In this document: piece after piece, positions 36,718-45,456 of the stretch | Layout: each line of letters begins with the position of its first letter | Numbering within the stretch: the stretch's first letter is position 1 | Assembly (NCBI RefSeq): GCF_900108185.1 | Contig: NZ_FNVA01000005.1 | Coordinates: 124,001-188,000 of the forward strand | DNA: 64,000 bases | Direction: 5' to 3' | DNA from: Bryocella elongata | GTDB lineage: Bacteria; Acidobacteriota; Terriglobia; Terriglobales; Acidobacteriaceae | Notes under the pieces: model-generated | Told to the model about the DNA's origin: nothing | The model's input: the letters and a program-made list of their open reading frames with translations, nothing else | The model's database searches: none | Program-made: the position numbers and the translations under genes

Positions 36718-37119
36718 ATGGACGCCAGTAAGCAGCTCATCTCCACACAGAAGAACGTTCTCGGTCAGCCGCTGGAGTCATGCGGTTCCGATCCGTTGAC
36801 GGGCTTCTATCGCGATGGCTGCTGCAACACCGGTGCCGCCGACGTGGGCATGCACACTGTGTGCTGCGTGGTGACGCAGGAGTTTCTGGAAGCCTCCGCG
36901 CGCCTGGGCAACGATCTCCTCACACCCATGCCGCAGTTCGGTTTCCCTGGCCTCAAGCCTGGCGATCGCTGGTGCGTCTGTGCGGCACGGTGGCTGCAGG
37001 TGCAGCGCGCCGGCGCGGCCTGCCCAGTCGTGCTGGAAGCGACTCACGAAGCGACCCTCGAGGTCGTCCCGTTCGAAATCCTGCTGCAGTTCGCGGTGAT
37101 CCCCAAGACCTTGCAGTAG
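36718..37119 (+). CDS. DUF2237-family protein
   Basis: A 133-residue protein matching DUF2237 (COG3651): NVLGQPLESCGSDPLTGFYR, DGCCNTGAADVGMHTVC, PGLKPGDRWCVCAARWLQV and HEATLEVVPFEILLQFA. The six or so conserved cysteines and histidines suggest a metal site or redox function, but none is established. TAGGGT (36701-36706) ends 8 nt before a GTG (36715) directly followed by ATG 36718, so the GTG may be the true start of a leaderless message. Confidence 0.88.
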   Translation: MDASKQLISTQKNVLGQPLESCGSDPLTGFYRDGCCNTGAADVGMHTVCCVVTQEFLEASARLGNDLLTPMPQFGFPGLKPGDRWCVCAARWLQVQRAGAACPVVLEATHEATLEVVPFEILLQFAVIPKTLQ

Positions 37120-37345
37120 CCCGATCACCAGCAGCAAACCGCATAAAACTTGCGATAACCATCCTCTGCCTGCCTCTCAACCGGCCTGGAGCAGTTAGAC
37201 TCGCGTCGCTTGTAACTCCCATTCGGTCAAACAGGGGCCCAGCCCCTTGCATCGAGACCAGGTGTGCCATTGCAACCGCCTCGAAGCTGCCTTGTAGCAC
37301 GATCAAATGTCAGTCAATCGACAGCGCTGCCCGTGACGTTCTTTC

Positions 37346-37390
37346 TTGACACGGCGTTGACGCCTCGGCGATGCTCTTAAGTAATAACTA
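37346..37390 (+). promoter_or_regulatory. candidate promoter of the first TonB receptor gene
   Basis: TTGACA (37346-37351) and a second TTGACG (37357-37362) precede TAAGTAATAACT (37378-37389). TTGACG to TAATAA (37382-37387) has a 19-nt spacer. The whole stretch 37120-37492 has no other gene; it holds this promoter and the hairpin at 37402. Confidence 0.45.
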
Positions 37391-37401
37391 CATCGATATT
37401 C

Positions 37402-37441
37402 CTGCCGAAGGCGAACTTCCGACTTCGGCAGTGGTGTTTTT
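37402..37441 (+). terminator. intrinsic-terminator-like hairpin in the leader of the TonB receptor gene
   Basis: A 9-bp stem, CTGCCGAAG (37402-37410) with CTTCGGCAG (37423-37431), is followed by tggtg and five Ts. It lies after the likely transcription start and before the coding sequence. A second pairing, 37406-37415 with 37447-37456, is possible and mutually exclusive. Confidence 0.5.
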
Positions 37442-37492
37442 CGGCCTTCGCCTTTGTTTCACTACGCCAGCATGACAGGAGTCTCTCCAAAT

Positions 37493-40400
37493 ATGTCTCT
37501 TTCCTTCACAAAACGACTGCGCGCGGTTCTTCCGACGCTGACATTGGCAGCTGCTGCCACGTTCGCCGGGCACGCCCAGACCTCCGGTAACGGCAACATC
37601 GTCGGTACAGTCACGGATCCGTCGGGCGCCGTCGTCCCCAATGCCACCGTGAGCGTCAAGAACCTCGACACCGGTGTCACCCGCAGCCTGACCACTGATT
37701 CGGCCGGCATCTACTCGGCGAACTTTCTGATTCCCGGCCGCTATGAGGTCATCATCGCCGCTCCGTCGTTCGGGACCCTCGACCGCAAGAACCTGCAGCT
37801 CACCGTCGGTCAGATCCTGACCATCGACGCGAAGCTGAACACCAGCTCCGTCGCCACCTCGGTCGACGTCAGCTCCGATACCCCGATCCTCGATACCGAG
37901 AAGACCGAAGTCTCGCAGACCTTCGATCCCCAGCTGCTCGCGAATCTCCCCGTCGCGACCCGCAACTGGAGCGCGTTCGTGCTTAACACGCCCAACGTGG
38001 TGCAGGATGGCGGCACCGGCCTGGTCAGCTTCCACGGCATCTCCGGCCTCTACAACCAGAACTACGTCGACGGTTCGAACAACAACCAGATGCTGTTCTC
38101 CGAGGCCCGTGGCCGTTCGTCGGGCGCACAGTACGTGTACTCCATCGACTCCATCAAGGAGTTCCAGGCTGAGACCTCGAACTACTCCGTCGAGTTCGGC
38201 CAGGCCGCTGGCGGCCAGGTCAACGCCATCACCAAGTCCGGCACCAACGCCATCCATGGTGACGCGTTCTACAAGCTGCGCTACCCGGACATGAACGCCC
38301 TCGATCCGTACAGCAAGTATCAGGCGCTGCATAACGGAGGCAATGCCTTCCTGCTTACGCAGCCGGTTCACCAGCAGCAGCAGTTTGGCGGCTCGGTCGG
38401 CGGTCCCATCATGAAGGATCGTCTCTTCTACTTCTTCACTTATGACGGTTTCCGTCGCGCCGGTCGCGTGCTGTACACGGACTCGAACACCATCTCCCTG
38501 ACACCATCCGGGACGACGACTTCGACCACCACCATCACGCCGACCCAGTGCCCCACGACGCTGACCGCAACACAGTGCACCAACGCGATCAGCTTCCTGC
38601 AGACGACTTCCACCGCCGCTCCGGGACGCTTCCTGAAGGAGAATCTCTTCTTCCCGCGTCTCGACTGGCACATCAATAATCGCAACGACGCTTTCGTCGA
38701 CTTCAACTTCGTCGACTACGATTCCACCTACGGCTACAGCTCGGCGAATACCTTCTCCAACAGCTCGCCTTCGACCAACGCGCCCACCAGCTACCACGAG
38801 CGCTTCCTCGTCGGCGGCCTGACGACGCAGCTCGGTAAGGCTTCGGTCAACCAAGTGCACTGGCAGTGGGGGCGCGATCTCGAGACCGCTGGCGCCAACG
38901 CGCCCGGACCTTCGGTCGGTATGGGTGTCGATACCTACGGCATGCCCAACGCTCTGCCACGTATTGCGGAGCCTGACGAAAAGCGCATCCAGCTCACCGA
39001 TGTCTTCACGACCACGAAGGGGCACCACACCTTCAAGTTCGGCGGCGACGTCAACATCGTTCACGAGGTCATGATCAACCTGTTCCAGGGCGGTGGTATT
39101 TACTCCTATTCCGGTTCGACCTCGCTCCAGAACTTCCAGTCGTGGTCGCAGGATGCCTTCGCTGGTCAGACCGGCAATACCGATCCGTTCCAGGGCTACC
39201 ACTACACCTCGTTCGTACAGACGGTCGATCTGGTGAATACGGCTGCCGGCACCCAGGGTAAGGACGACTTCTGGATGAAGATGTTCGACGGCTTCGCCGA
39301 GGACACCTGGAAGCTTCGCCCCAACTTCACTCTTACCGCGGGTATCCGGTACGACATCCAGGTCACCCCGCCTCCGTCGCTGGTGAACAATCTCTTCCCA
39401 CCTATCTCCAGCTACTACACGCAGACCATCAAGAACACCAACCGCATTCAACCGCGTGTTGGTTTCAGCTGGCAGCCCTTCACCGGCAGCGTCGTTCGCG
39501 GCGGCTACGGTATCTTCTCGGCACTCAACCAGGGTTCCACGTACTATGCGGATCGCGTCGAAAACGGCGTGGTTCAGCTGAACTACAACTACTCCGGTTG
39601 CGGCCCGACCAGCGGCACCACCACCAGCTCCTGCGCTACGGTCCCGACGGCAGGCACCCGCCTTGCCTTCCCGAACCTTCCGTTCACCCCGACCGGCCCG
39701 TCGATCTCCGGCTCGCTGCACCCCACCGGTGGTACCACTCCTTCAGTGACCGCGTTGACGGCAGCACCGGCTTACAGCTTCCACGGCCTCGATCCCAACT
39801 TCGCTCCGCCGTACACGCACGAGGCTGATCTCTCCGTCGAGCAGCAGCTCCCCTGGAAGATGTCTCTGCAGGTTGGCTATGTTGGCACGCGCGGCATGCG
39901 CCTTCCCGTCTTCATCGATTCCAACCTGGTTGGTCAGACCCCGCACGGCATCCGCACCTACGACGTCCTGAACGCCAGCAACACGGTGATCCAGACGCTG
40001 ACGGTTCCGGTATACCTGCCGTCCGACCGCCGCAATACCTCGCTGGCCAGCTTCAACACCGGCTTCTCGGTCGCGAATACCTGGTACAACTCGCTGGCTG
40101 CGACGGTCCGCCGTCCCTTCGCCAACGGCCTTGAGTACATCCTGAACTACACCTGGGCTCATGCAAGCGACACCAGCGCGGTTGCTGGTTCCAGCGGCAC
40201 CTTCTACGGTGGCGATACTCCGCTCGACCCGAACTGCATCCGTTGCGAGAACGGCCTGTCCGATACGGACATCCGCAATCGCTTCACACTCACCCTCGTC
40301 TACCAGCCCCACCTCTTCGAGTCGAACAAGATTGTGAAGCAGGTGGTGGACGGATTCACCTTTGCCGGGTCCGAGATCGCTTCTGGGGGCCAGCCCATCT

Positions 40401-40900
40401 TCGCTTCCATGAGCGGCACGGTATACGCGGGCTCGACGAACTCAACCAGCTATGGCGACGACGGTGGCATCTATGGTGGCGCGATCAGCTCGGGTTCGGG
40501 AACGCCGACCACGGGCCGTCCTCCCCAGATCGGCCGCAACTCCCAGATCGGACCGGGCTTCAACGACTTCGACTTCAGCGTGAAGCGTAACTTCCCGATC
40601 TACAAGGAGATGTATCTGCAGTTCTCTGCGGACGCCTTCAATCTGCTGAACCACAAGATTGTCACGTCCGTAAACGGCACCTACTCGCAGTACGCGACGT
40701 CTTCGACCTCGGCCACCTCGGCCTGCTCGACGGCTGCGGGTACTACAACTGCGGCCACGGTTCCGACCGGCTCCGTCCTGCAGGGCTGCATCTCGCCCTA
40801 CTCCGGCACCGGCCTCTCGGCCTTCGGCGCAGCTTCGGCTACCAACAGCGGTCTCTACACGGCCCGCCAGATGGAGTTCTCCGCGAAGCTGTTCTTCTAA
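37493..40900 (+). CDS. Oar-like TonB-dependent receptor with carboxypeptidase-regulatory-like domain
   Basis: A 1135-residue outer-membrane protein. Signal peptide to about residue 28 (FAGHAQ). The carboxypeptidase regulatory-like domain follows (GNIVGTVTDPSGAVVPNATV, SVKNLDTGVTRSLTTDSAGI), then a plug (LPVATRNWSAFV, KEFQAETSNYSVEFGQAAGG, VNAITKSGTNAIHGDAFY) and the barrel, ending in an aromatic (FSAKLFF). Acidobacteria carry dozens of these, thought to import glycans or other large substrates with TonB energy. The substrate is unknown; no SusD-like or hydrolase gene adjoins. ATG 37493 is preferred over upstream in-frame codons because the signal peptide starts there. A strong hairpin terminator follows. 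Confidence 0.9.
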   Translation: MSLSFTKRLRAVLPTLTLAAAATFAGHAQTSGNGNIVGTVTDPSGAVVPNATVSVKNLDTGVTRSLTTDSAGIYSANFLIPGRYEVIIAAPSFGTLDRKNLQLTVGQILTIDAKLNTSSVATSVDVSSDTPILDTEKTEVSQTFDPQLLANLPVATRNWSAFVLNTPNVVQDGGTGLVSFHGISGLYNQNYVDGSNNNQMLFSEARGRSSGAQYVYSIDSIKEFQAETSNYSVEFGQAAGGQVNAITKSGTNAIHGDAFYKLRYPDMNALDPYSKYQALHNGGNAFLLTQPVHQQQQFGGSVGGPIMKDRLFYFFTYDGFRRAGRVLYTDSNTISLTPSGTTTSTTTITPTQCPTTLTATQCTNAISFLQTTSTAAPGRFLKENLFFPRLDWHINNRNDAFVDFNFVDYDSTYGYSSANTFSNSSPSTNAPTSYHERFLVGGLTTQLGKASVNQVHWQWGRDLETAGANAPGPSVGMGVDTYGMPNALPRIAEPDEKRIQLTDVFTTTKGHHTFKFGGDVNIVHEVMINLFQGGGIYSYSGSTSLQNFQSWSQDAFAGQTGNTDPFQGYHYTSFVQTVDLVNTAAGTQGKDDFWMKMFDGFAEDTWKLRPNFTLTAGIRYDIQVTPPPSLVNNLFPPISSYYTQTIKNTNRIQPRVGFSWQPFTGSVVRGGYGIFSALNQGSTYYADRVENGVVQLNYNYSGCGPTSGTTTSSCATVPTAGTRLAFPNLPFTPTGPSISGSLHPTGGTTPSVTALTAAPAYSFHGLDPNFAPPYTHEADLSVEQQLPWKMSLQVGYVGTRGMRLPVFIDSNLVGQTPHGIRTYDVLNASNTVIQTLTVPVYLPSDRRNTSLASFNTGFSVANTWYNSLAATVRRPFANGLEYILNYTWAHASDTSAVAGSSGTFYGGDTPLDPNCIRCENGLSDTDIRNRFTLTLVYQPHLFESNKIVKQVVDGFTFAGSEIASGGQPIFASMSGTVYAGSTNSTSYGDDGGIYGGAISSGSGTPTTGRPPQIGRNSQIGPGFNDFDFSVKRNFPIYKEMYLQFSADAFNLLNHKIVTSVNGTYSQYATSSTSATSACSTAAGTTTAATVPTGSVLQGCISPYSGTGLSAFGAASATNSGLYTARQMEFSAKLFF

Positions 40901-40917
40901 CCCTTACCCACCAACAC

Positions 40918-40949
40918 AATGGCCCGGACGAGCAATCGTCCGGGCCATT
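40918..40949. terminator. terminator between the TonB receptor and HtrA genes
   Basis: A 13-bp perfect stem, AATGGCCCGGACG (40918-40930) with CGTCCGGGCCATT (40937-40949). Confidence 0.8.
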
Positions 40950-41021
40950 GTGCGTTTGGCAGAGTTGGCTATCGCTGCATGCAAGAAGGAACGATTCAGG
41001 TGTGAGCTCGGCTGGCAGCCC

Positions 41022-41063
41022 CAACACCCAACAACTCACAACGAACAACCGAGAACGAACAAC
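41022..41063. repeat. degenerate heptanucleotide array after the HtrA gene
   Basis: Six 7-bp-phased units, mostly ending AAC (CAACACC, CAACAAC, TCACAAC, GAACAAC, CGAGAAC, GAACAAC), end six bases before the minus-strand stop at 41070. Confidence 0.6.
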
Positions 41064-41069
41064 CCGCCT

Positions 41070-42287
41070 CTACGTATTCCGCCCATTCAGCACCTGCCGA
41101 GCTTCGCTCAGTGTCACCTTCACGCTCAGCTTTTGCCGGCCGCGGAACACCGTCAGCGTCACCACATCGCCAGCCCTGTGCGAGTTCATCGCCGCCGAAA
41201 GGTCCTGTGGCGTCTCGATGGCCTGGCCGTCAAATCCCACGATGAGGTCCCCGCCCAGCATCACCACCGTATTGCCCATCAGGGCACGCTGCATGCCTCC
41301 GCGCAGGCCCGCGGCTTCGGCTGCCCCGCCCGGCAGCACGCGTTCGATCAGGATGCCATTGTCCGCCGGCAGGCCAATCTGCTCCGCGATGTCCGGACCG
41401 ATCGGCAGCGTCACGATATCCAGCGACGGCCTGCGAGCGCGGCCATACTTGGCGAAGTCTTCCAGCACCGCCTTCGCGGTGGACATGGGAATCGCAAACC
41501 CGATGCCGGCCGACTGCTCCGCGCCACCGTTGGGGTTGGAGGCGATCATCGTCGTCACGCCAATCACCTCACCGCGAGAGTTCAGCAGCGGCCCACCGGA
41601 GTTGCCAGGGTTCACACTGGCGTCCGTCTGGATCGCGTCTTCGATCTTGTTGCCCGAAGGCATCGCCACCGAGCGGATCGCCGAGATGATGCCGCTGGTC
41701 ATCGTGCCGTTGAACCCAAACGGGTTGCCAATGGCATACACCTTCTGCCCCACCATCAGGTTCTTGGAGTCCGCCAGCACCGCCGGCTGCAGGTCCGGCA
41801 CGCCCTTGATCTGCAGCAGCGCCAGGTCATGGTTGGAGTCCACACCCACCACGGCAGCCTTGTACTTCTTCTTGTTGGAGAGCGTGACCTCCACGGTCTG
41901 TGCTCCCTCGATGACGTGGTTGTTCGTCAGGATGTGGCCATCCTTGTCGATGATGAAGCCCGAGCCCTGGCCCTCCTCCGGCACGGGCCGCAGGAAGAAG
42001 TCGCAGCACGCCACCTGCACGCTGGTGATGTTCACCACCGAGGGCATGCCGCGCTTATACACCGCGATGTTCTGTTGCTCTTCGCTGTCGAACTCCGGCG
42101 CGGCTGCCGCTTCGGTCAGCGAAAAGCTGCCCAGCGGGCCGCTCAACGCATTGGTCACCGTGGCATTGGTACTCAGCGCGCCATGATGCACCAGGCTGGC
42201 CAGCGCTCCACTGGGCCACAGCCGCGTGGAGAGGTAGTAAAAGACGCTCAGGATGACGAGTACAAGCAGAACAGGGCGAAGCTTCAT
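41070..42287 (-). CDS. HtrA/DegP-type serine protease with one PDZ domain
   Basis: A 405-residue membrane-anchored protease. An N-terminal helix (RPVLLVLVILSVFYYL) anchors it to the inner membrane; the trypsin-like domain has the triad in ILTNNHVIEG (His), DSNHDLALLQI (Asp) and QTDASVNPGNSGGPLL (Ser); the PDZ domain follows (GILIERVLPGGAAEAAG, LIVGFDGQAIETPQDL). DegS/DegQ-like proteins degrade misfolded envelope proteins or trigger stress signalling. ATG 42287 matches the anchor start; GTG 42314 in frame is possible. A CC pair (VACCDFF) in the protease domain is unusual. Confidence 0.92.
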   Translation of the reverse strand: MKLRPVLLVLVILSVFYYLSTRLWPSGALASLVHHGALSTNATVTNALSGPLGSFSLTEAAAAPEFDSEEQQNIAVYKRGMPSVVNITSVQVACCDFFLRPVPEEGQGSGFIIDKDGHILTNNHVIEGAQTVEVTLSNKKKYKAAVVGVDSNHDLALLQIKGVPDLQPAVLADSKNLMVGQKVYAIGNPFGFNGTMTSGIISAIRSVAMPSGNKIEDAIQTDASVNPGNSGGPLLNSRGEVIGVTTMIASNPNGGAEQSAGIGFAIPMSTAKAVLEDFAKYGRARRPSLDIVTLPIGPDIAEQIGLPADNGILIERVLPGGAAEAAGLRGGMQRALMGNTVVMLGGDLIVGFDGQAIETPQDLSAAMNSHRAGDVVTLTVFRGRQKLSVKVTLSEARQVLNGRNT

Positions 42288-42441
42288 CGGGGAGGGTTCC
42301 TCACGCTCGCCCACGCCGGAGATCCGAACGCAGGCTGCGCACGCTACAAATTGTAGAGGAGCACCCCTCCCGCTGCCCCCCAGCCTACCTCCGGGACCTG
42401 CCCCGGAGCCTAGAGCCGTTAGACTGTAGGTGTGAATCTCA

Positions 42442-42520
42442 GGGCCGAAGGCCCGCAGGGTCGTAGCCTAGGCCGAAGGCCTAGGTAAGGTGCCAGCGAT
42501 AGACCGAGGGCTGAAAGCCC
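42442..42520. repeat. three consecutive GAA/GA-looped palindromes
   Basis: Three perfect or near-perfect inverted repeats in 79 bp: GGGCCGAAGGCCC (42442-42454), CCTAGGCCGAAGGCCTAGG (42467-42485) and GGGCTGAAAGCCC (42508-42520). They lie in the 280-bp gap between the HtrA and ada genes and resemble bacterial intergenic palindromic repeats. Confidence 0.65.
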
Positions 42521-42565
42521 GCCATATCGACCTCATGCACACGATCAGGAAATCCGCCCTGGTTG

Positions 42566-43666
42566 TCAGCCACCCCGCTCCATCTCCAGCAGCTTCTGCT
42601 TGCGCTCCTTGCCCCACCGATACCCCGTCAGAGCCCCGGAGGCCCCCACGACACGGTGACAAGGCACCACCACCGCCAGCGGATTCGCTCCGCAGGCAGT
42701 CCCCACAGCCCGAATCGCCTTTGGTGCTCCAATGGCCTCAGCCACTTGCGCATAGGTGCGGGTCTCTCCACGAGGGATCGCGAGCAGCGCGCTCCATACC
42801 CTCTGCTGAAACGCCGTCGCCCGCACGTGGAATGGGAGCATCACCGCGCTGGGGCTCTCCGTCAGCCGCGAGAGCGCAAAGGTCAACGCCTGCTGCAACG
42901 CGGCATCGTCCCGAATCAGCTCAGCCTTCGGCAGCCGCCCGCGCAGGTCTGCAAGGGCCGCTACATCGTCGTCGGCGAACAACACGGCACACAGGCCCTT
43001 ATCGGTCGCTGCCACCAGCACACGACCCAGCGAAGATTCCGGTGACTGCGCCGATCCTGACGCTGCGCCCAGCGCATAGCGCACCATCTCGCCCTGGCCG
43101 CCGGCCTTCATCGCCGTCGGGCTCATACCCAGTGTGGCGTTAGCAGATTCATACACCCGGCTCGACGAGCCAAACCCCGCTTCATAGACAGCCTCGGTCA
43201 CGCTGCGCTGCCCGCCCTGCAGCGTGCCTCGCAGCAGCTCGCGCCGCTGCTGTCGCGCATACTCTGCGGGCGTAACTCCCAGCACGCGCTGGAAGCTCCG
43301 CAGCAGCGCGAAGCGGCTCAGTCCCACCGCGGATGCCAGCTCCTCCAGTGGGACTGCCTCTCCGTTCTTTTCCGCCAACAAACGCGCCGCGCGCCGCACC
43401 TCCGCGGCATGCGGATCGCCCTTCGCCGCCACGCGCGTAGGCTCGCAGCGCTGGCAGGCGCGGAAACCCGCGGCCTCGGCCTCTGCAGTCGTTGTATAGA
43501 AGCGCACGTTCTCCTTCAACGGCCGTCGGCTGGGGCAAGTCGGCCGGCAGAAGATGCCCGTCGACGTCACGGCATACACGAAGCTGCCATCGGCGCTCGC
43601 ATCCCGCGCCAGCACCTGTTGCCAGGCGTGAGTCTCGTCGATGGGCCTGTGCGAAAAATCGGTCAT
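42566..43666 (-). CDS. ada: Ada-type bifunctional transcriptional activator / O6-alkylguanine-DNA alkyltransferase
   Basis: A 366-residue three-part protein. The N-terminal Ada zinc domain (FVYAVTSTGIFCRPTCPSRR, FRACQRCEP) repairs phosphotriesters by transfer to a Cys. An AraC-type helix-turn-helix follows (LASAVGLSRFALLRSFQRVL, VTEAVYEAGFGSSSRVYESA). The C-terminal methyltransferase has NPLAVVVPCHRVVGASG with the acceptor Cys and IPRGETRTYAQVAEAIG. Methylation of the N-terminal domain turns Ada proteins into activators of alkylation repair genes. Upstream in-frame ATGs at 43684 and 43714 are alternative starts. No alkB or alkA neighbour is in sight. Confidence 0.93.
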   Translation of the reverse strand: MTDFSHRPIDETHAWQQVLARDASADGSFVYAVTSTGIFCRPTCPSRRPLKENVRFYTTTAEAEAAGFRACQRCEPTRVAAKGDPHAAEVRRAARLLAEKNGEAVPLEELASAVGLSRFALLRSFQRVLGVTPAEYARQQRRELLRGTLQGGQRSVTEAVYEAGFGSSSRVYESANATLGMSPTAMKAGGQGEMVRYALGAASGSAQSPESSLGRVLVAATDKGLCAVLFADDDVAALADLRGRLPKAELIRDDAALQQALTFALSRLTESPSAVMLPFHVRATAFQQRVWSALLAIPRGETRTYAQVAEAIGAPKAIRAVGTACGANPLAVVVPCHRVVGASGALTGYRWGKERKQKLLEMERGG

Positions 43667-43877
43667 GGTTGCGGGTATCGTCATCGGAGCGGGGAAGAGA
43701 ATTGCAGTTGCCATGAACAGTATCCTGCGCCATGGTGATGCCACGCCACACTCCGCACCTTGCACGCAAACTCCTCATGATCTGCCGTTCGCCCCCGGAT
43801 ATACTGCGGGCACGCAGTTCGGCCCTGCTCCCTGGCAATCCAGCACTCCGGCGAACCCTCGCCCTTGAGGTAATCCC

Positions 43878-45302
43878 TTGCGACTTCTCATTGCCCTCGC
43901 CCTTGGTATCCTCTGCCTCTCGCCAGTTACATCCCAAGCGGAGGACGCGCGCCTGAAGGGTGGTTACACCTTCAGGCACGATGGTTGGACCTATGTGCAC
44001 CTCGAAGGCACGCCTGGGCAGATCGGCTTTCAGCACGGCTATCTGCTCACGCCGCAGATCGAAGACAACGTGAAGGTCTACCAGGTCGAGGCGCCGCATG
44101 CCTATGAGCGGGACTGGGCCTTCTTCCGCGAGGCCGGTCGCACCCAGCTCTGGGAGAACCTCGACCCCGAGTACAAGGAGGAGCTGAAGGGCATCGCAGC
44201 AGGCCTCAAGGCGCATGGCTCCAGCCTCGACCTCTGGGATGTCGTCGCCCTCAACGGTGTGCTCGAGATCGGCGATTACTACATCCCCACGCTCAACAAG
44301 AAAGAGAACAGGCCCAACCCTCCCGCTGCGTCAGCGCCCGGTAAGTGCAGCGCCTTCATCGCCACGGGCTCCGCCACGAAGGACGGTAAGATCGTCATCG
44401 CCCACTCCAACTGGTCCAGCTACGCCGAAGGCGAGCGCTGGACGATGATGTTCGACATCCAGCCGCAGCACGGCTATCGCATCCTCATGGATGGCCTTCC
44501 CGGTGTCATCACCAGCCAGGACGACTTTGGCGTCAACGCCTCCGGCATCATGATGACTGAGACGACGCTGCCCATGGCCGCCGGCTTCGACAAGAACGGC
44601 GTCGCCGAGTTCGATCGCTCGCGCAAGGCACTGCAGTACGCCAGCAGCATCGATGACTACGCCGCGATCATGCGCAAGGGAAACAACGGCGGCTATGCCA
44701 ACTCATGGCTCGTGGGCGACCGCAAGACCGGCGAGATTGCCTATCTCGAGCTTGGCCTCAGGCACACGCCGCTCACGCGCCGCAAGGATGGTTACTTCGT
44801 CAGCTCCAACTTCGCAGCCGATCCTGACTTGATTCGCGACGACACGCCGGGCTTCAACCCCAACGATCTCAGCAGCAGCATGAATGCCCGCCGCGTTACG
44901 GGCGAGCAGTTCATGAAGACGCACTACGGCAAGCTCGATGCACAGCTCGCCGAAGCTTTTCTGTCCGATCACTACGACAGCTACGAGAAGAAGATTGACA
45001 TCGGCAAGCGGAGCTTGTGCGGGCATGAGGAGCTCTCGGCCGAAGGTGAGAAGGTGTGGGGCAATCCGCCCTATTCTCCCTCGGGTGCAGTAACAGGCGA
45101 AGTCATGGACGACACCATGGCCGCCAACATGAGCATGATCGTCCGTGCGGGACATCCCTGTGGCGATAACTTTCTCGCCGAGCCCTTTTTCAAAGCGCAT
45201 CCTGAGTTCGCCTGGCAAAAGCCCATTCTGCATGACATGAAGGCTGGCCCATGGTCGCAATTCTCCATCAACGCGAAAGTGCCCTCAGCCAATGCCGACT
45301 AA
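43878..45302 (+). CDS. C45-family (acyltransferase/phospholipase-B-like) N-terminal nucleophile hydrolase, secreted
   Basis: A 474-residue exported protein. The signal peptide ends about VTSQAE. FGQ-type motif GTPGQIGFQHGYLLTPQIED, then GKCSAFIATGSATKDGKIVI, where the Cys after GK would be the autocatalytic N-terminal nucleophile of the C45/acyl-CoA:6-APA acyltransferase-like family; AHSNWSSYAEGERW and NASGIMMTETTLP follow in the expected order. Members hydrolyse or transfer amide bonds. The start is TTG 43878 with GAGG seven bases upstream. Separate from its neighbours by both strand order and spacing. Confidence 0.78.
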   Translation: MRLLIALALGILCLSPVTSQAEDARLKGGYTFRHDGWTYVHLEGTPGQIGFQHGYLLTPQIEDNVKVYQVEAPHAYERDWAFFREAGRTQLWENLDPEYKEELKGIAAGLKAHGSSLDLWDVVALNGVLEIGDYYIPTLNKKENRPNPPAASAPGKCSAFIATGSATKDGKIVIAHSNWSSYAEGERWTMMFDIQPQHGYRILMDGLPGVITSQDDFGVNASGIMMTETTLPMAAGFDKNGVAEFDRSRKALQYASSIDDYAAIMRKGNNGGYANSWLVGDRKTGEIAYLELGLRHTPLTRRKDGYFVSSNFAADPDLIRDDTPGFNPNDLSSSMNARRVTGEQFMKTHYGKLDAQLAEAFLSDHYDSYEKKIDIGKRSLCGHEELSAEGEKVWGNPPYSPSGAVTGEVMDDTMAANMSMIVRAGHPCGDNFLAEPFFKAHPEFAWQKPILHDMKAGPWSQFSINAKVPSANAD

Positions 45303-45456
45303 CATTGCCGCATAGCTTGAAAATAAATTCGAGCGTTTCTGTGGAACTGGTTGTGGGATTCATCCGTAAAAAGACATATTCAATTGACTAACGTGTGACG
45401 GGCACCGAGGTCTAAGCAGGAGCAACGAGCCTCCAGGAAACGGTGCCGGTCTACCT

